Shown here piece after piece: positions 29,567 through 38,090 of a stretch of DNA of 64,000 nt. The stretch is from contig NZ_JAGGQG010000002.1 of assembly GCF_018613415.1 (NCBI RefSeq), positions 558,001-622,000 on the forward strand, in the 5' to 3' direction. The notes under the pieces were generated by a model. It made no database searches. It saw nothing but the letters and a program-made list of their open reading frames with translations, and was not told the origin of the DNA. The translations under genes were made by a program, and so were the position numbers. The DNA is from Bacillus sp. ISL-18. GTDB taxonomy: Bacteria; Bacillota; Bacilli; Bacillales; Cytobacillaceae. Position 1 is the first letter of the stretch. Every line of letters starts with the position of its first letter.

Positions 29567-30862
29567 TTACTCTTCGAATAAATCCTTCAAATCAATTTCA
29601 GACCAACGCTTCATTCGTTCTTTTTTCTTCACTTCGTCAATGAATTCATTGGATTGGGATAATCGTTCAACTTCTTTTTCCGCTGCTTTCATTTTTTGTT
29701 CTTCGGTGTTTTTCCTTTTTTCGAATTCCTTTCGGTCTATCATTCCGTCAATAAATAATTCCTTTATTCTCTCAATCCGTTGGCTTGCTTTTTCGATCAC
29801 TTCCATTTGAAGTGCAATCAACGCCTTACCGCCCCCATTTTTGCGTTTTGGAGCGTCTAGGGTCTTATTGTATAATCTTGCTGCAAAGTCTTCCATATCC
29901 GCCCGTAGTGCCCTCAGAATGACATCTTCTTGACAACCTTGATTCTTATTACAGCGGTGAATCCCGTCGGGAAGGATATGACGGTACTTTTTCAAATAAA
30001 CACGATTCTTCGTGTCACGATACCATGATATTCCGTGACCACAAAAGGCACACTTCGATAATCCCGATAGAATGTATTCTCCTTTTCGGGCACGTGGAGG
30101 AAGAAGACGGGTTTCTTCTAGTCGTTGGACTATTGTCCAGTGGTGTTCTTCGGTCTTTAACGGTTCATGCAGCCCTTTGACTTTGATTACCTTTGACGGG
30201 TCGTTTTCACGGTAATGATGACCGTTCACACGCCGAAATTTGCCGTGAAAAACATAACCAAGATGAAATTCGTGTTTTAAAAGTCTTGCCGTTTGTGATT
30301 GTCGCCAAACCGCATTCGGCTTCCCCGAAATTGTTGGGATTCCTTCGACGTTGAAGCGTTGGGCGATTTCTTCCGTTGAAAGCCCTTCTTCAAGAAATAA
30401 CGTCAACAAGTAGTTGTAAATTTTCCGCCCGTTTTCGTCAACCTTGACCGTTCTTGGATTGCGATCGTAGTAATAAGGAAAGGGAGGCTTTCCGTTGGTG
30501 AATTTTCCTTCCTTAGTCCCGTTGATTTTGCCTTGCTTCAAGCTTTTCTTTATTTGGCGATATTCTTGACGGGCAATCAACGATTCGAATTCTGAAAGCA
30601 TTTCGGAAGATTCTTCGTTCAAATCATAGGATCGATTTGGCGTCATGATAAGCGTATCGGATTCCTTAAAAATTTCGTTAATGATACCAGCGTCTTTTCG
30701 ACTTCCACGTGTCAAACGGTCAAAAGCAACGACAAGAACAGCATCAAATGCTCCAGCCTCAACTTTATCCAATAGTTCCATAAAAACGGGACGCCTTGAA
30801 ATGGAATCCGCCGAACCGATTTCTTCATAAAATTCAACGTTCTTGTATCCATTCTTCGCAAT
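29567..30862 (-). pseudogene. Serine recombinase without its catalytic N-terminus
   Basis: About 432 codons remain. They cover the end of the resolvase domain (NGYKNVEFYEEIGSADSISR, LVVAFDRLTRGSR), the recombinase domain, a zinc ribbon (CAFCGHG and CNKNQGC) and a C-terminal coiled coil. The first 40-45 residues, which in this family hold the catalytic serine (Y-x-R-x-S), are missing. The frame upstream of 30862 is instead the reverse of a dUTPase gene, so the enzyme should be inactive. Confidence 0.85.
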
Positions 30863-31102
30863 GAAGGGAACACACCCGCAACGATTGAACCGAAATTTAG
30901 GGGCGACGTTGGAATTGTGCTTTATAATACAAGATTTCTTCCGTTCAAAGTCAAGGTTGGCGACCGAATCGCACAAGCCGTTTTCAAGAAATACGAAGAA
31001 AAAATCGAAACCGAAGTTGTTGATGAACTCGACGCTTCGGAACGTGGAACAAGCGGCTTCGGGTCAACGGGTGTGCAAGTCATGGCAAAAGGGGGAATTC
31101 GA
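30863..31102 (+). pseudogene. dUTPase, C-terminal remnant
   Basis: Encodes the end of a trimeric dUTPase: FRGDVGIVLYN, VKVGDRIAQAVF and RGTSGFGSTG, the last being the P-loop-like motif V. The N-terminal half is absent, cut at about 30855-30865 where the recombinase remnant begins on the other strand. The frame runs without a stop into thyX. Confidence 0.8.
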
Positions 31103-31801
31103 ATGATTAACGAAAAACAAAGTGAATTGAAAGTTGAATTGTTAGCAAGTACACCTAATGCAAGGGAAATCGCATTTACGGCGATTAGAACTTGTTATTC
31201 TCACAATAAACCTTCCGATTTGTTTGAAGGTGTGGAATACGAAAAGTATCAACAAAAGACAGCTTCGGATGGGAAGGGCGGAACTGACGCCGATCGATTG
31301 TTTCGTCACATTGTATCAAGCGGACACACTTCAACACTGGAACACATTTCTTTTACATTTGCAATCGAAGGCCTTTCCCGTTCGGCATTGGCACAATTGA
31401 CTCGACACCGTGTAGGTTTTGGATATTCCGTTCAATCGCAGCGTTATGTTTCGGACGCTTCCGATAAGAAGAAAGGTGGATTCCAGATCGTTATTCCGCC
31501 GAAAGTTAAAGAAGATCCCGAAGCATTAAAGATATTTCTTGAAACAATGGACGTAATTCAAGCCGCATATGATAGACTTCGAGAAACAAAGATTCCGACG
31601 GAAGACGCCCGCTTTGTCCTTCCGAATGCTGCCGCAATCAATTTGACAATGACTTGCAACCTTCGAGCATTACTTGGGTTTTATTCCAAACGTCGGAAAG
31701 GTCGTGGGGCACAATGGGAAATCGCCGAACTTGCGGAAGAACTTCATCGTGTTGTCGTTGATAAAGAAATTTGGCTTGACCCTTATTTTGAATTGGAATA
31801 A
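31103..31801 (+). CDS. thyX: FAD-dependent thymidylate synthase ThyX
   Basis: 232 residues. The ThyX signature RHRxxSxNxxSxR appears as RHRVGFGYSVQSQRY, with HTSTLEH upstream. It methylates dUMP using FAD and methylene-tetrahydrofolate. The ATG at 31103 has AAAGGGGG 7 bases before it, so it can be translated alone, although the frame is open back into the dUTPase remnant. In phages ThyX and dUTPase serve the same dTMP pathway. Confidence 0.88.
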   Translation: MINEKQSELKVELLASTPNAREIAFTAIRTCYSHNKPSDLFEGVEYEKYQQKTASDGKGGTDADRLFRHIVSSGHTSTLEHISFTFAIEGLSRSALAQLTRHRVGFGYSVQSQRYVSDASDKKKGGFQIVIPPKVKEDPEALKIFLETMDVIQAAYDRLRETKIPTEDARFVLPNAAAINLTMTCNLRALLGFYSKRRKGRGAQWEIAELAEELHRVVVDKEIWLDPYFELE

Positions 31802-31843
31802 AATTGTAAACAAGTAAACGAATATTAAAAGGGGCTGCTACAA

Positions 31844-32317
31844 ATGAAGAAATTCTTGGGTTGGATTTTTGGAATTTTAGCTGCTTCGGCTGCTTTAACA
31901 GTCGTTATGATTTTTGGTTTGAATAGTTTTGAAGGAAAAGCGGAAGCTGACGAAATAACAGTTATGGAGTCAGTACCGACAATTTCGCAAGTTCGTGAAG
32001 ATGCTTTGGACGAAGAAACTTATCAAAAAATACTACACGCAATGACGCACCAAAAGGTTGCAGCAGACGAAAAATGGGGTGGGTATCGGATTACCGAAGA
32101 AGATATTAACCTAATGCTTCGAACGCTGGAAGTTACTAATTACGATCATGAAGATTATTATAGAAAAGTATTGACGTCTTGGAAAAGGGGCGATTTCTCA
32201 AACGCAGTTGAAGTTCACAATAAAATTTGGGAATGGCAAGGCGGAAATATTGGAAAAGCGACAAGATTGTTGACACCACAAGAAGAAAAAGAATATATCA
32301 AGAAAAACTTCAAATAA
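31844..32317 (+). CDS. DUF6241-like membrane-anchored protein
   Basis: 157 residues: one N-terminal membrane helix (about 6-26), then a soluble domain with HAMTHQKVAADEKWG, ITEEDI and WKRGDFSNAVEVHNKIW...GKATRLLTPQEE, a pattern I associate with DUF6241. Function unknown. It follows thyX by 42 bases with RBS AAAGGGG and seems part of the same phage-like unit. Confidence 0.7.
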   Translation: MKKFLGWIFGILAASAALTVVMIFGLNSFEGKAEADEITVMESVPTISQVREDALDEETYQKILHAMTHQKVAADEKWGGYRITEEDINLMLRTLEVTNYDHEDYYRKVLTSWKRGDFSNAVEVHNKIWEWQGGNIGKATRLLTPQEEKEYIKKNFK

Positions 32318-32401
32318 GAAGCGGAAAATCCTAACGGGTTCCGTTAGTCTCGTAAAACTTGAAATTGTATTCGAGGATGCACCCCGAATTTGTAATTTTA
32401 A

Positions 32402-32440
32402 AAATGGCTTAGTAAAGTGTTTACTCAGCCATTTTATATT
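32402..32440 (+). terminator. Terminator after the thyX unit
   Basis: Long stem AATGGCTtAGTAAA/TTTACTcAGCCATT with one mismatch, then T-rich sequence. Confidence 0.75.
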
Positions 32441-32533
32441 TTATTGTATTAAAACAAATGAAACTAAAGCACCCGTTCTTTAAGTGAGGAATTTCACAAT
32501 ATTCTTAACCCCTACCGAATATTAAAACGTGAA

Positions 32534-33274
32534 TTACCAATTAATATTTTGGCGATTCCTAAAGAATTCACCATTTGGTCCATCTTCACCCAATGTTGCC
32601 AACCAAACAGCAGTATCAGCTCCTTCAACGACTGTACTTGGAGCGTTTTCTCCTCCCATATCAGTTTGAACACTGCCAGGGCATACTGCATTTACTTTTA
32701 TATTTGGTTCTGTAATTTCCAGAGCGACTAGACATGTTAAAGCGTTTAACATTGTTTTGGATATACGGTAAGCTCCCGATGATCCTTTCAAACCTCCAAA
32801 TCCTTGAAGAATTTCAAATGCTCCTAAACCAGAGGATAAATTTACTATCCTCCCATAACCATGCTCTTTCATTAAAGGGACACTTGCTTGAATCAACCTT
32901 AGGGCTCCAAAGAAATTTGTTTCAAAAGTTTCTTTTACCACTAACTCTTCTAATTCTAAAATAGAAATCCCCCTATCAAGGATAATTCCAGCATTATTCA
33001 CAAGTACATCCAATCGACCATACTCATTCCTTACTCGTTTCATCATTTGTTCGACACTGACTACATTATTTACATCGACTACTTGTAGATCAACAGTCAG
33101 TCCATTTTTATACATTTCTGTAACAGTATTTTCCCCTTTTTCTGTATCCCGACATCCAATTAGCACATGGTATCCTTTTAAAGCCAACTGCCGTGTAATT
33201 TCTTTTCCGATCCCACGATTTCCACCCGTGACTAAGGCAATCCTTTGATTGATTGAGCTTATTTTATTACTCAT
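32534..33274 (-). CDS. SDR family oxidoreductase
   Basis: 246 residues, classical short-chain dehydrogenase: TGGNRGIG nucleotide motif, NNAG, catalytic Ser in NLSSGLG and YRISK (YxxxK). Substrate unknown. It lies 13 bases after a MerR-type gene on the same strand, so the pair is one operon and probably answers a toxic aldehyde or similar compound sensed by the regulator (inference). Confidence 0.88.
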   Translation of the reverse strand: MSNKISSINQRIALVTGGNRGIGKEITRQLALKGYHVLIGCRDTEKGENTVTEMYKNGLTVDLQVVDVNNVVSVEQMMKRVRNEYGRLDVLVNNAGIILDRGISILELEELVVKETFETNFFGALRLIQASVPLMKEHGYGRIVNLSSGLGAFEILQGFGGLKGSSGAYRISKTMLNALTCLVALEITEPNIKVNAVCPGSVQTDMGGENAPSTVVEGADTAVWLATLGEDGPNGEFFRNRQNINW

Positions 33275-33287
33275 TTTAAATATCTCC

Positions 33288-33647
33288 TTATTTGGTTCTG
33301 TTTTTTAAATCTGTTACCACGTCCATCAGCTGGGATTCAGCTCTTCGTAAGATTGCAATTTGTTCTCTGATTTCAGTAAGTTTCATTTCCCCTTTTTTAA
33401 TTCCATTTTGTATACATGCGTCTTTGATTCGTCCTTCGCTCGCACAATGAAGCAAATCAGCTATCTCATTTGTTTTCAAACCCATGCTTAAATAAAGTTG
33501 AATCATTCGAATCTGTTCAATATCAATTTCACTATACTGACGATAGCCATTTTCTAAACGAATTGGATTCAAAAGGTCTTTTTCTTCATAGTACCGTAAT
33601 GAGCGAATGCTTACTCCTGATCTTCGAGCTAATTCACTAATATGCAT
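33288..33647 (-). CDS. MerR family regulator
   Basis: 119 residues: MerR winged helix (ISELARRSGVSIRSLRYYEEKDLL), then a dimerising coiled coil. No cysteine-rich metal site at the C-terminus, so it is of the organic or redox sensing kind. RBS AAAGAGGTG. Its promoter has a MerR-type operator, so it probably controls itself and the SDR gene. Confidence 0.88.
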   Translation of the reverse strand: MHISELARRSGVSIRSLRYYEEKDLLNPIRLENGYRQYSEIDIEQIRMIQLYLSMGLKTNEIADLLHCASEGRIKDACIQNGIKKGEMKLTEIREQIAILRRAESQLMDVVTDLKNRTK

Positions 33648-33687
33648 TTAAAAGCACCTCTTTTAAATTTCTTCTTGCCTTGGTTTA

Positions 33688-33718
33688 AATATAAACCATC
33701 ACATCATGTGAAGGTCAA
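33688..33718 (-). promoter_or_regulatory. MerR-type promoter/operator
   Basis: On the minus strand TTGACC (33718-33713) and TATATT (33693-33688) are separated by 19 bases, the over-long spacer typical of MerR-activated promoters. The spacer region is a palindrome, CCTTCACAT-G-ATGTGATGG, with one mismatch. It drives the merR-SDR pair. Confidence 0.8.
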
Positions 33719-33843
33719 TATCATTTATTCTATTAAACAGTCCGTTATTTGAGAATACTTCAATTACTTACGAATAATTCCTTCTCTTATTAAAGAATAT
33801 GACCCTATTACTGAATTGTTGTTGAACTAAACTGCCCGTTTGT

Positions 33844-34179
33844 TCAATAAGGCTTTTCGAAACTGTATTCCAAAAGGTTTGGGTCTAAAGCAACTAAATG
33901 GGGTTGCCAGCAATCTGACATTTCTGACACATCCATTTTTTCCGCAACAACGTTTAACCTACTTATGTCTTGATAATATCCAGAATGAATAAGGTCTTTT
34001 CGATTTACTATTATTCGATTTCTTATACGAGTTGGAAAAACATCATCACCATTTATTATAAAAAAGCCTTGGGGAATGAAATCTTCTCCATAAGCATCGA
34101 GGTTTAATTTTGTTACATCCTCCAATGCATTTAACTCATTTGAAAAACCGTTCTTAAAGGATTTACAGAGTATTCTCAA
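33844..34179 (-). CDS. Hypothetical protein
   Basis: 111 residues, soluble, no signal. I recognise no family. Start TTG follows AAAGGTGG by about 5 bases. Contains TRIRNRIIVNRKDLIHSGYY and ends in SFEKPY. It stands alone; its 3' end touches one of the dispersed repeats (33826-33860). Immunity-type proteins have this size, but nothing here proves that. Confidence 0.55.
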   Translation of the reverse strand: MRILCKSFKNGFSNELNALEDVTKLNLDAYGEDFIPQGFFIINGDDVFPTRIRNRIIVNRKDLIHSGYYQDISRLNVVAEKMDVSEMSDCWQPHLVALDPNLLEYSFEKPY

Positions 34180-34370
34180 ATAACCACCTTTAACTTTGTC
34201 TTGTTCAACTAACCTGCTTAGTTAGCCGAATTGGAACTTTCTCTAATATTTTTCTTCAGTTAATCAACAAAAAATTAAACCTTTTATATTCTACTAGGTT
34301 TAAAATATCACAAAAAGGGTATATGTTATTTGTTATGTATCTATAAGGTAGTTAAATTGGGGGCATAAAT

Positions 34371-35189
34371 ATGGAGACAAAACTCATCTTAAAGACAGAG
34401 ATAATGGATTATATATACCAAAACGGCGAAATTTTTGATAATATGCTATTGTCGGAAGCAACAAACGTTTCAGGAAAAATTAAAGAAATATTAGATAAGG
34501 GAAATATTGATTTATTAAAAAATGCAAGAAAATTAATTTTTTATGTAGTTGAACAGAATGATTCAGAACTAGTAGCTTTTGCTAAACAGGAGGGAATTGC
34601 CTGGGCGACTTACTCTTTAACACTGGCATTAAAATTAGAATGGGTACAAGCGATTAGAAGAACGGTATGGCAGATTATAAATTCAATAGATGAAAAACAG
34701 GCTATAATAACAGGAAAAACGGAATATTCAAAACTTGAAAAACTAATAAATGACAGAGTCGATCAATTCCTAAACAACTTTTTCCTTAGTTATTCAGATT
34801 ACAAAGATAAAATGATCCTTCAACAAAGAGAAATGGTAGAACATTTGTCAGTTCCGATTATTCCTGTAAATTCAATGCTTTCTGTTTTGCCTTTGATTGG
34901 TACCATTGACTCGTACAGGATTATAATAATTGAGGAAAAAATTTTAAATGATATAGCTAAATCTAGAATCCAGACACTTGTTATCGACCTTTCAGGAATA
35001 GCAATGATGGAAATGGATGTCATAGGTTACTTTGAAAAAATATTAGCTGGTATTTCTATGATGGGATGTAAAGCTATACTTACTGGAATCAGACCTGACC
35101 TTGTGAAGAAAATGGTTCATTCTGGAATACGTTTTCAACATGCTGAAACTAGAGGTACGTTACAAGAAACATTAAAGAGATACCTTTAA
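34371..35189 (+). CDS. RsbR-like STAS-domain protein
   Basis: 272 residues: an N-terminal helical domain (about 1-140) and a C-terminal STAS domain (about 155-270) with VIDLSGIAMMEMD and GCKAILTGIRPDLVKKM. The TGIRP threonine is the conserved phosphorylation region of RsbR co-antagonists. RsbR proteins build stressosomes that control sigma-B. It is an orphan here, with no rsbS/rsbT neighbour. RBS TGGGGGC. Confidence 0.82.
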   Translation: METKLILKTEIMDYIYQNGEIFDNMLLSEATNVSGKIKEILDKGNIDLLKNARKLIFYVVEQNDSELVAFAKQEGIAWATYSLTLALKLEWVQAIRRTVWQIINSIDEKQAIITGKTEYSKLEKLINDRVDQFLNNFFLSYSDYKDKMILQQREMVEHLSVPIIPVNSMLSVLPLIGTIDSYRIIIIEEKILNDIAKSRIQTLVIDLSGIAMMEMDVIGYFEKILAGISMMGCKAILTGIRPDLVKKMVHSGIRFQHAETRGTLQETLKRYL

Positions 35190-35283
35190 TTTCAGTAACC
35201 CCTAATGAGGAAGTAGATCATTCAGATGAAAAATAAGTGGGTTGGGTTTTAGTGGGATATTTAGCTGTTAGGAAAGGACAATA

Positions 35284-35460
35284 ATGAAAATACAAAGGAA
35301 GCTAGCACTACGGTACAGATTAGTCATTGTATTAATAGTAAATATAGCTTCCTTTGGGTTGAAACTCGACCAAATCAGCATGCCAAGGGGAATTGCTATG
35401 GCATTAATATTAATTTGTTTAATTTTCAGGAATTTAGTCTTACATTATTTATTGTTTTAA
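35284..35460 (+). CDS. Small membrane protein, 58 residues
   Basis: Frame from ATG at 35284 with AAAGGA about 5 bases before. A basic N-terminus (MKIQRKLALRYR) is followed by two hydrophobic segments (about 13-27 and 36-56). No family recognised. It could be a truncated larger protein. Confidence 0.45.
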   Translation: MKIQRKLALRYRLVIVLIVNIASFGLKLDQISMPRGIAMALILICLIFRNLVLHYLLF

Positions 35461-35462
35461 TG

Positions 35463-35590
35463 TAAAAAAGACCCTTGATTCTTTGATCAAAGGTAAGGTA
35501 GGGGCTTAGTGGTCTAGGCTAAGCCTCATGATTAGGAGGTCTAAACTCCGAAGAATTTAAACATGTGTATATAATACCATTGTCTGAAAA
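35463..35590 (+). ncRNA. Candidate structured RNA
   Basis: Three consecutive small hairpins can be drawn: CTTGAT/ATCAAaG (35473-35492), GGCTTAG/CTAAGCC (35503-35525) and GGAG/CTCC (35535-35549). The second and third loops share GGTCTA. No known RNA class recognised. Within a 378-base stretch (35461-35838) with no other gene. Confidence 0.25.
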
Positions 35591-35764
35591 TTGTTTCAAT
35601 GGTTTAAAGCACTAATGCATAAAAATAGTGATTAAAGATTTAAATTTGTTTCCTTATTAATTTATTTTCACTTTACATCTTTGATTCAGATCGTGCCCCC
35701 AAACTTTTATAATCCTTTAGTTGAAATAACTTAAAATCTTAAGTGTTTATTAATCATTCACATA

Positions 35765-35806
35765 CAAAAAAGCACAGCACGAATATTTCTGTACTGTGCC
35801 TTTTTA
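35765..35806. terminator. Bidirectional terminator
   Basis: GCACAG/CTGTGC stem extended by A-T pairs, with T runs on both strands. It would end the small minus-strand frame at 35839-35964. Confidence 0.8.
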
Positions 35807-35838
35807 ATATTTATGCGGAAAAGGTAATTATGAAATAC

Positions 35839-35964
35839 TTAAGCTAAAGTTTGCGTTCTTAAAGAAACAGATTTTAACTTTTTGTCAATCCTTTCAAGTA
35901 AGAAGGATAACCTAATCAACAAATTAAGTAGAGTTGATAATAAGCTTTTAATTGAAGTATTCAT
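35839..35964 (-). CDS. Small 41-residue frame
   Basis: ATG at 35964 about 11 bases after GGGGGGA. It encodes MNTSIKSLLSTLLNLLIRLS and continues with a basic tail. It is followed by a good terminator on the same strand. The RBS plus terminator suggest a real small gene or small RNA; no family known. Confidence 0.45.
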   Translation of the reverse strand: MNTSIKSLLSTLLNLLIRLSFLLERIDKKLKSVSLRTQTLA

Positions 35965-36045
35965 AATATAATATATCCCCCCACATTGTAATTAAGTGTT
36001 ATAAACTAACACCATTCTTATATTTTCCTTTAATAACTTATTAAT

Positions 36046-37053
36046 TCAATTACCTTTTATTATTTGTGCCCTATCCTCCATTTGTGGTGGTTCTTCAAAC
36101 CATCCATGTTTAATCATAATCTCAAGACCTTCTTGTCCATAGAAATAAACATCTTTGACAAGTAATAAAGATCTCATAGTAATATCATTTCTAAGTGTAA
36201 AAAATGTACCAAAACTATTTCCAACAATGCTGAAGCCGTTGAGAAAATGTACACATACCATCATAAGCCTTTCAGAAAAGGGGGCTACAGTTGAAGTAGT
36301 AACGGTGCTTCCAGAAGTAGCAGAAAATTGAACATCATTATCCAAAAGAATATCTGTCAATACTTTTATTTGTTTTTTCGCAAGTTCTTTACCTTTTACA
36401 AAATATTTCTTCACATCTTTATTTTTTGCACATTGGGCAAATCCTGTAATGAGTTGCATACCAATATTATTTGTTTCAATGCCATGATGTAGAAAACCAA
36501 GTTCAATATCATTTAAAGCCCTCTTATCACTTAAAGGTTTAAAACCACTCATATAGCTTTTACTTTCTACAAACTCCGTTGTTTTTGGCATTGTTACCTT
36601 TGGTGGAAGAGTAAGAACTCCTTTTCTAAGTAAATATTCAGTAGATAACATATAAAAATCTTGGGTTACGTTAGTAAGCCCTTTGTAAATCTTTGCTACA
36701 TCGTCATTGTAAGCCATATTCATATTAATCGTATACAAGCCCATACTTACCTCTTTTAAAATACGGACAAACATAATATCAAATGCATTGTCGAATAACT
36801 TAGGCGCTTCTAAATTTACATCTTCTTTTGTGAATCCTATAGGATAAGCAATTCCTTGTTGTTTAAAGGTTTTTTCAATTTCTAAAACGAAATAATTTAG
36901 ATGTTGCCATAACCCACCCAAAATATTTCTAGCTTCATCGTCGTCTGTTGTTTTTATAAAATACTCCAGCATTCTCATAATAAGAGTTTTTTCTTGGTAT
37001 GTAAGCCAAAGAGTTCCTATTTCTGATGAACTTATAGGATTAGTTAAAGACAA
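36046..37053 (-). CDS. DUF3231 family protein
   Basis: 335 residues, matching the DUF3231 layout: two copies of a mostly helical, ferritin-like module (about 1-165 and 170-330), with HHGIETNNIGMQLITGFAQ in the second. Members are widespread in spore formers; function unclear. Start TTG 8 bases after GGAGGT. Stands alone in the island. Confidence 0.8.
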   Translation of the reverse strand: MSLTNPISSSEIGTLWLTYQEKTLIMRMLEYFIKTTDDDEARNILGGLWQHLNYFVLEIEKTFKQQGIAYPIGFTKEDVNLEAPKLFDNAFDIMFVRILKEVSMGLYTINMNMAYNDDVAKIYKGLTNVTQDFYMLSTEYLLRKGVLTLPPKVTMPKTTEFVESKSYMSGFKPLSDKRALNDIELGFLHHGIETNNIGMQLITGFAQCAKNKDVKKYFVKGKELAKKQIKVLTDILLDNDVQFSATSGSTVTTSTVAPFSERLMMVCVHFLNGFSIVGNSFGTFFTLRNDITMRSLLLVKDVYFYGQEGLEIMIKHGWFEEPPQMEDRAQIIKGN

Positions 37054-37558
37054 AATAATTTACCTCCATAAACCTTTTGGTTATAGTATGCTTCTTTTAA
37101 AAGAGGAATTATTCCAAATCAAAAAAACTAGTAAGTAAATAATAATCCAATCATTTTTTTATAAGGCTAGAAGAAATACCTTTTCCCTTCCTTCAAATTA
37201 AAAAACTTTTTTCCCTTTCAAGCTTTATTAAACAAAGTGCTACCAAGAATAGTTAAAGAGTTTTATTGAATTAACATTTGTAATAACCACAAATAAATAA
37301 AGTTCAGCTAATGGATAACCAATTTAAAAACAACAAGAGACCATCGAAAGATGGTTTTTTTATAAATTTTATATCTATAAATGCAGTTGCTTCTTCAACA
37401 AACCTGCCCCGTTAGTTTAGCAAGCCCCTTCTCATTTACCGCACATTTTCATCGAAGTGCTACATTAGCAAAGATTGTCGAACTTTTTGGCTTATATTTT
37501 GTTCAATATAATGAACATTTGTATTACAATTGTTTCATAGCATTAACAAAATTTAGAA
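37054..37558. other. Intergenic region upstream of the riboswitch
   Basis: 505 AT-rich bases. An orphan plus-strand terminator (CCATC-gaaa-GATGG, T7) lies at 37340-37361, and a dispersed repeat copy (CTGCCCCGTTAGTTTA) at 37402-37422. No convincing gene. Confidence 0.4.
37340..37361 (+). terminator. Orphan plus-strand terminator
   Basis: ACCATC-GAAA-GATGGT followed by T7. There is no plus-strand gene upstream for 1.8 kb except the small frame at 35284, so it may close an unseen small RNA. Confidence 0.6.
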
Positions 37559-37637
37559 AAAGGCAAACCTTTCGAAAGATTGGGACGCAAAGCTACAGGT
37601 CTAAAGTTATAAACAGCAATGACGGCTGGGCTGCCTA
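37559..37637 (+). ncRNA. c-di-GMP-I (GEMM) riboswitch
   Basis: The core matches the GEMM-I aptamer nearly base for base: GGCAAACC, the CGAAAG tetraloop hairpin, GGGACGCAAAGC, AGGTCTAAA, then ATGACGGCTGGGCTGCC. Helix P1 pairs AGGCA (37561-37565) with TGCCT (37632-37636). It ends 17 bases before the RBS of a SinI-type gene. No terminator lies between, so control is more likely at translation, but the expression platform is not evident. Confidence 0.93.
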
Positions 37638-37664
37638 GAATAATACATATTTTAGGAGGGTAAC

Positions 37665-37775
37665 ATGTTGAGTGAAAATGATTTAGATATAGAATGGATT
37701 GAACTCATTATTAAGGCTCGTAATTTAGGACTTTCTGTTGATGAAATCAAAGAATTTCTAAAAAAATCTTCTTGA
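37665..37775 (+). CDS. SinI-type anti-repressor peptide
   Basis: 36 residues. LDIEWIELIIKARNLGLSVD followed by EIKEFLKKSS is the SinI dimerisation motif, by which SinI binds and inactivates the biofilm repressor SinR. RBS AGGAGGG. It stands directly behind a c-di-GMP riboswitch, so the messenger would set its level. No sinR is in the window; the partner must be elsewhere. The island location makes it an accessory copy. Confidence 0.85.
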   Translation: MLSENDLDIEWIELIIKARNLGLSVDEIKEFLKKSS

Positions 37776-37799
37776 CCTCATTGAAGGTCTATTTTTTAT
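37774..37799 (+). terminator. Terminator of the SinI gene
   Basis: GACCT/AGGTC stem starting in the stop codon, followed by TATTTTTT. Confidence 0.7.
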
Positions 37800-37875
37800 G
37801 TGGTTCGTTATTTGGGTCAAAAAAGTCCTAAAAAAATATCCCTTCTTAAACTATCTGCCCTTTAGCTCAATAAGG

Positions 37876-37903
37876 AAAGGAGCTGCAGAAGCAGCCCCTT
37901 TTT
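37876..37903 (+). terminator. Second hairpin after the SinI gene
   Basis: GGaGCTGC-agaa-GCAGCcCC with T5, embedded beside a dispersed repeat copy. Confidence 0.6.
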
Positions 37904-38090
37904 AAATTCTTGCCCGCCGTTAGTTTAGTACACTCCTTCACAATCTACTTAATATTTTAATGGAGAGTAGCCGTTGGTGTATGCGACTTAGGATTAACTC
38001 GACGTTTCTTGAAAAAAAAGAAGTAACATTATTTCCTGATTTAAATAATAGTTTTACAAACTCTTTTTCTACACGTCTATACACCAAGAA

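Noticed and set aside
30843..31106. 87-codon plus-strand frame with an early ATG
   Set aside because: Wrong frame over the dUTPase remnant and ThyX start; the dUTPase motifs lie in the neighbouring frame.
37381..37638. Open frame of 85 codons on the plus strand
   Set aside because: It lies across a dispersed repeat and the c-di-GMP riboswitch; no RBS, and the conserved RNA explains the sequence.
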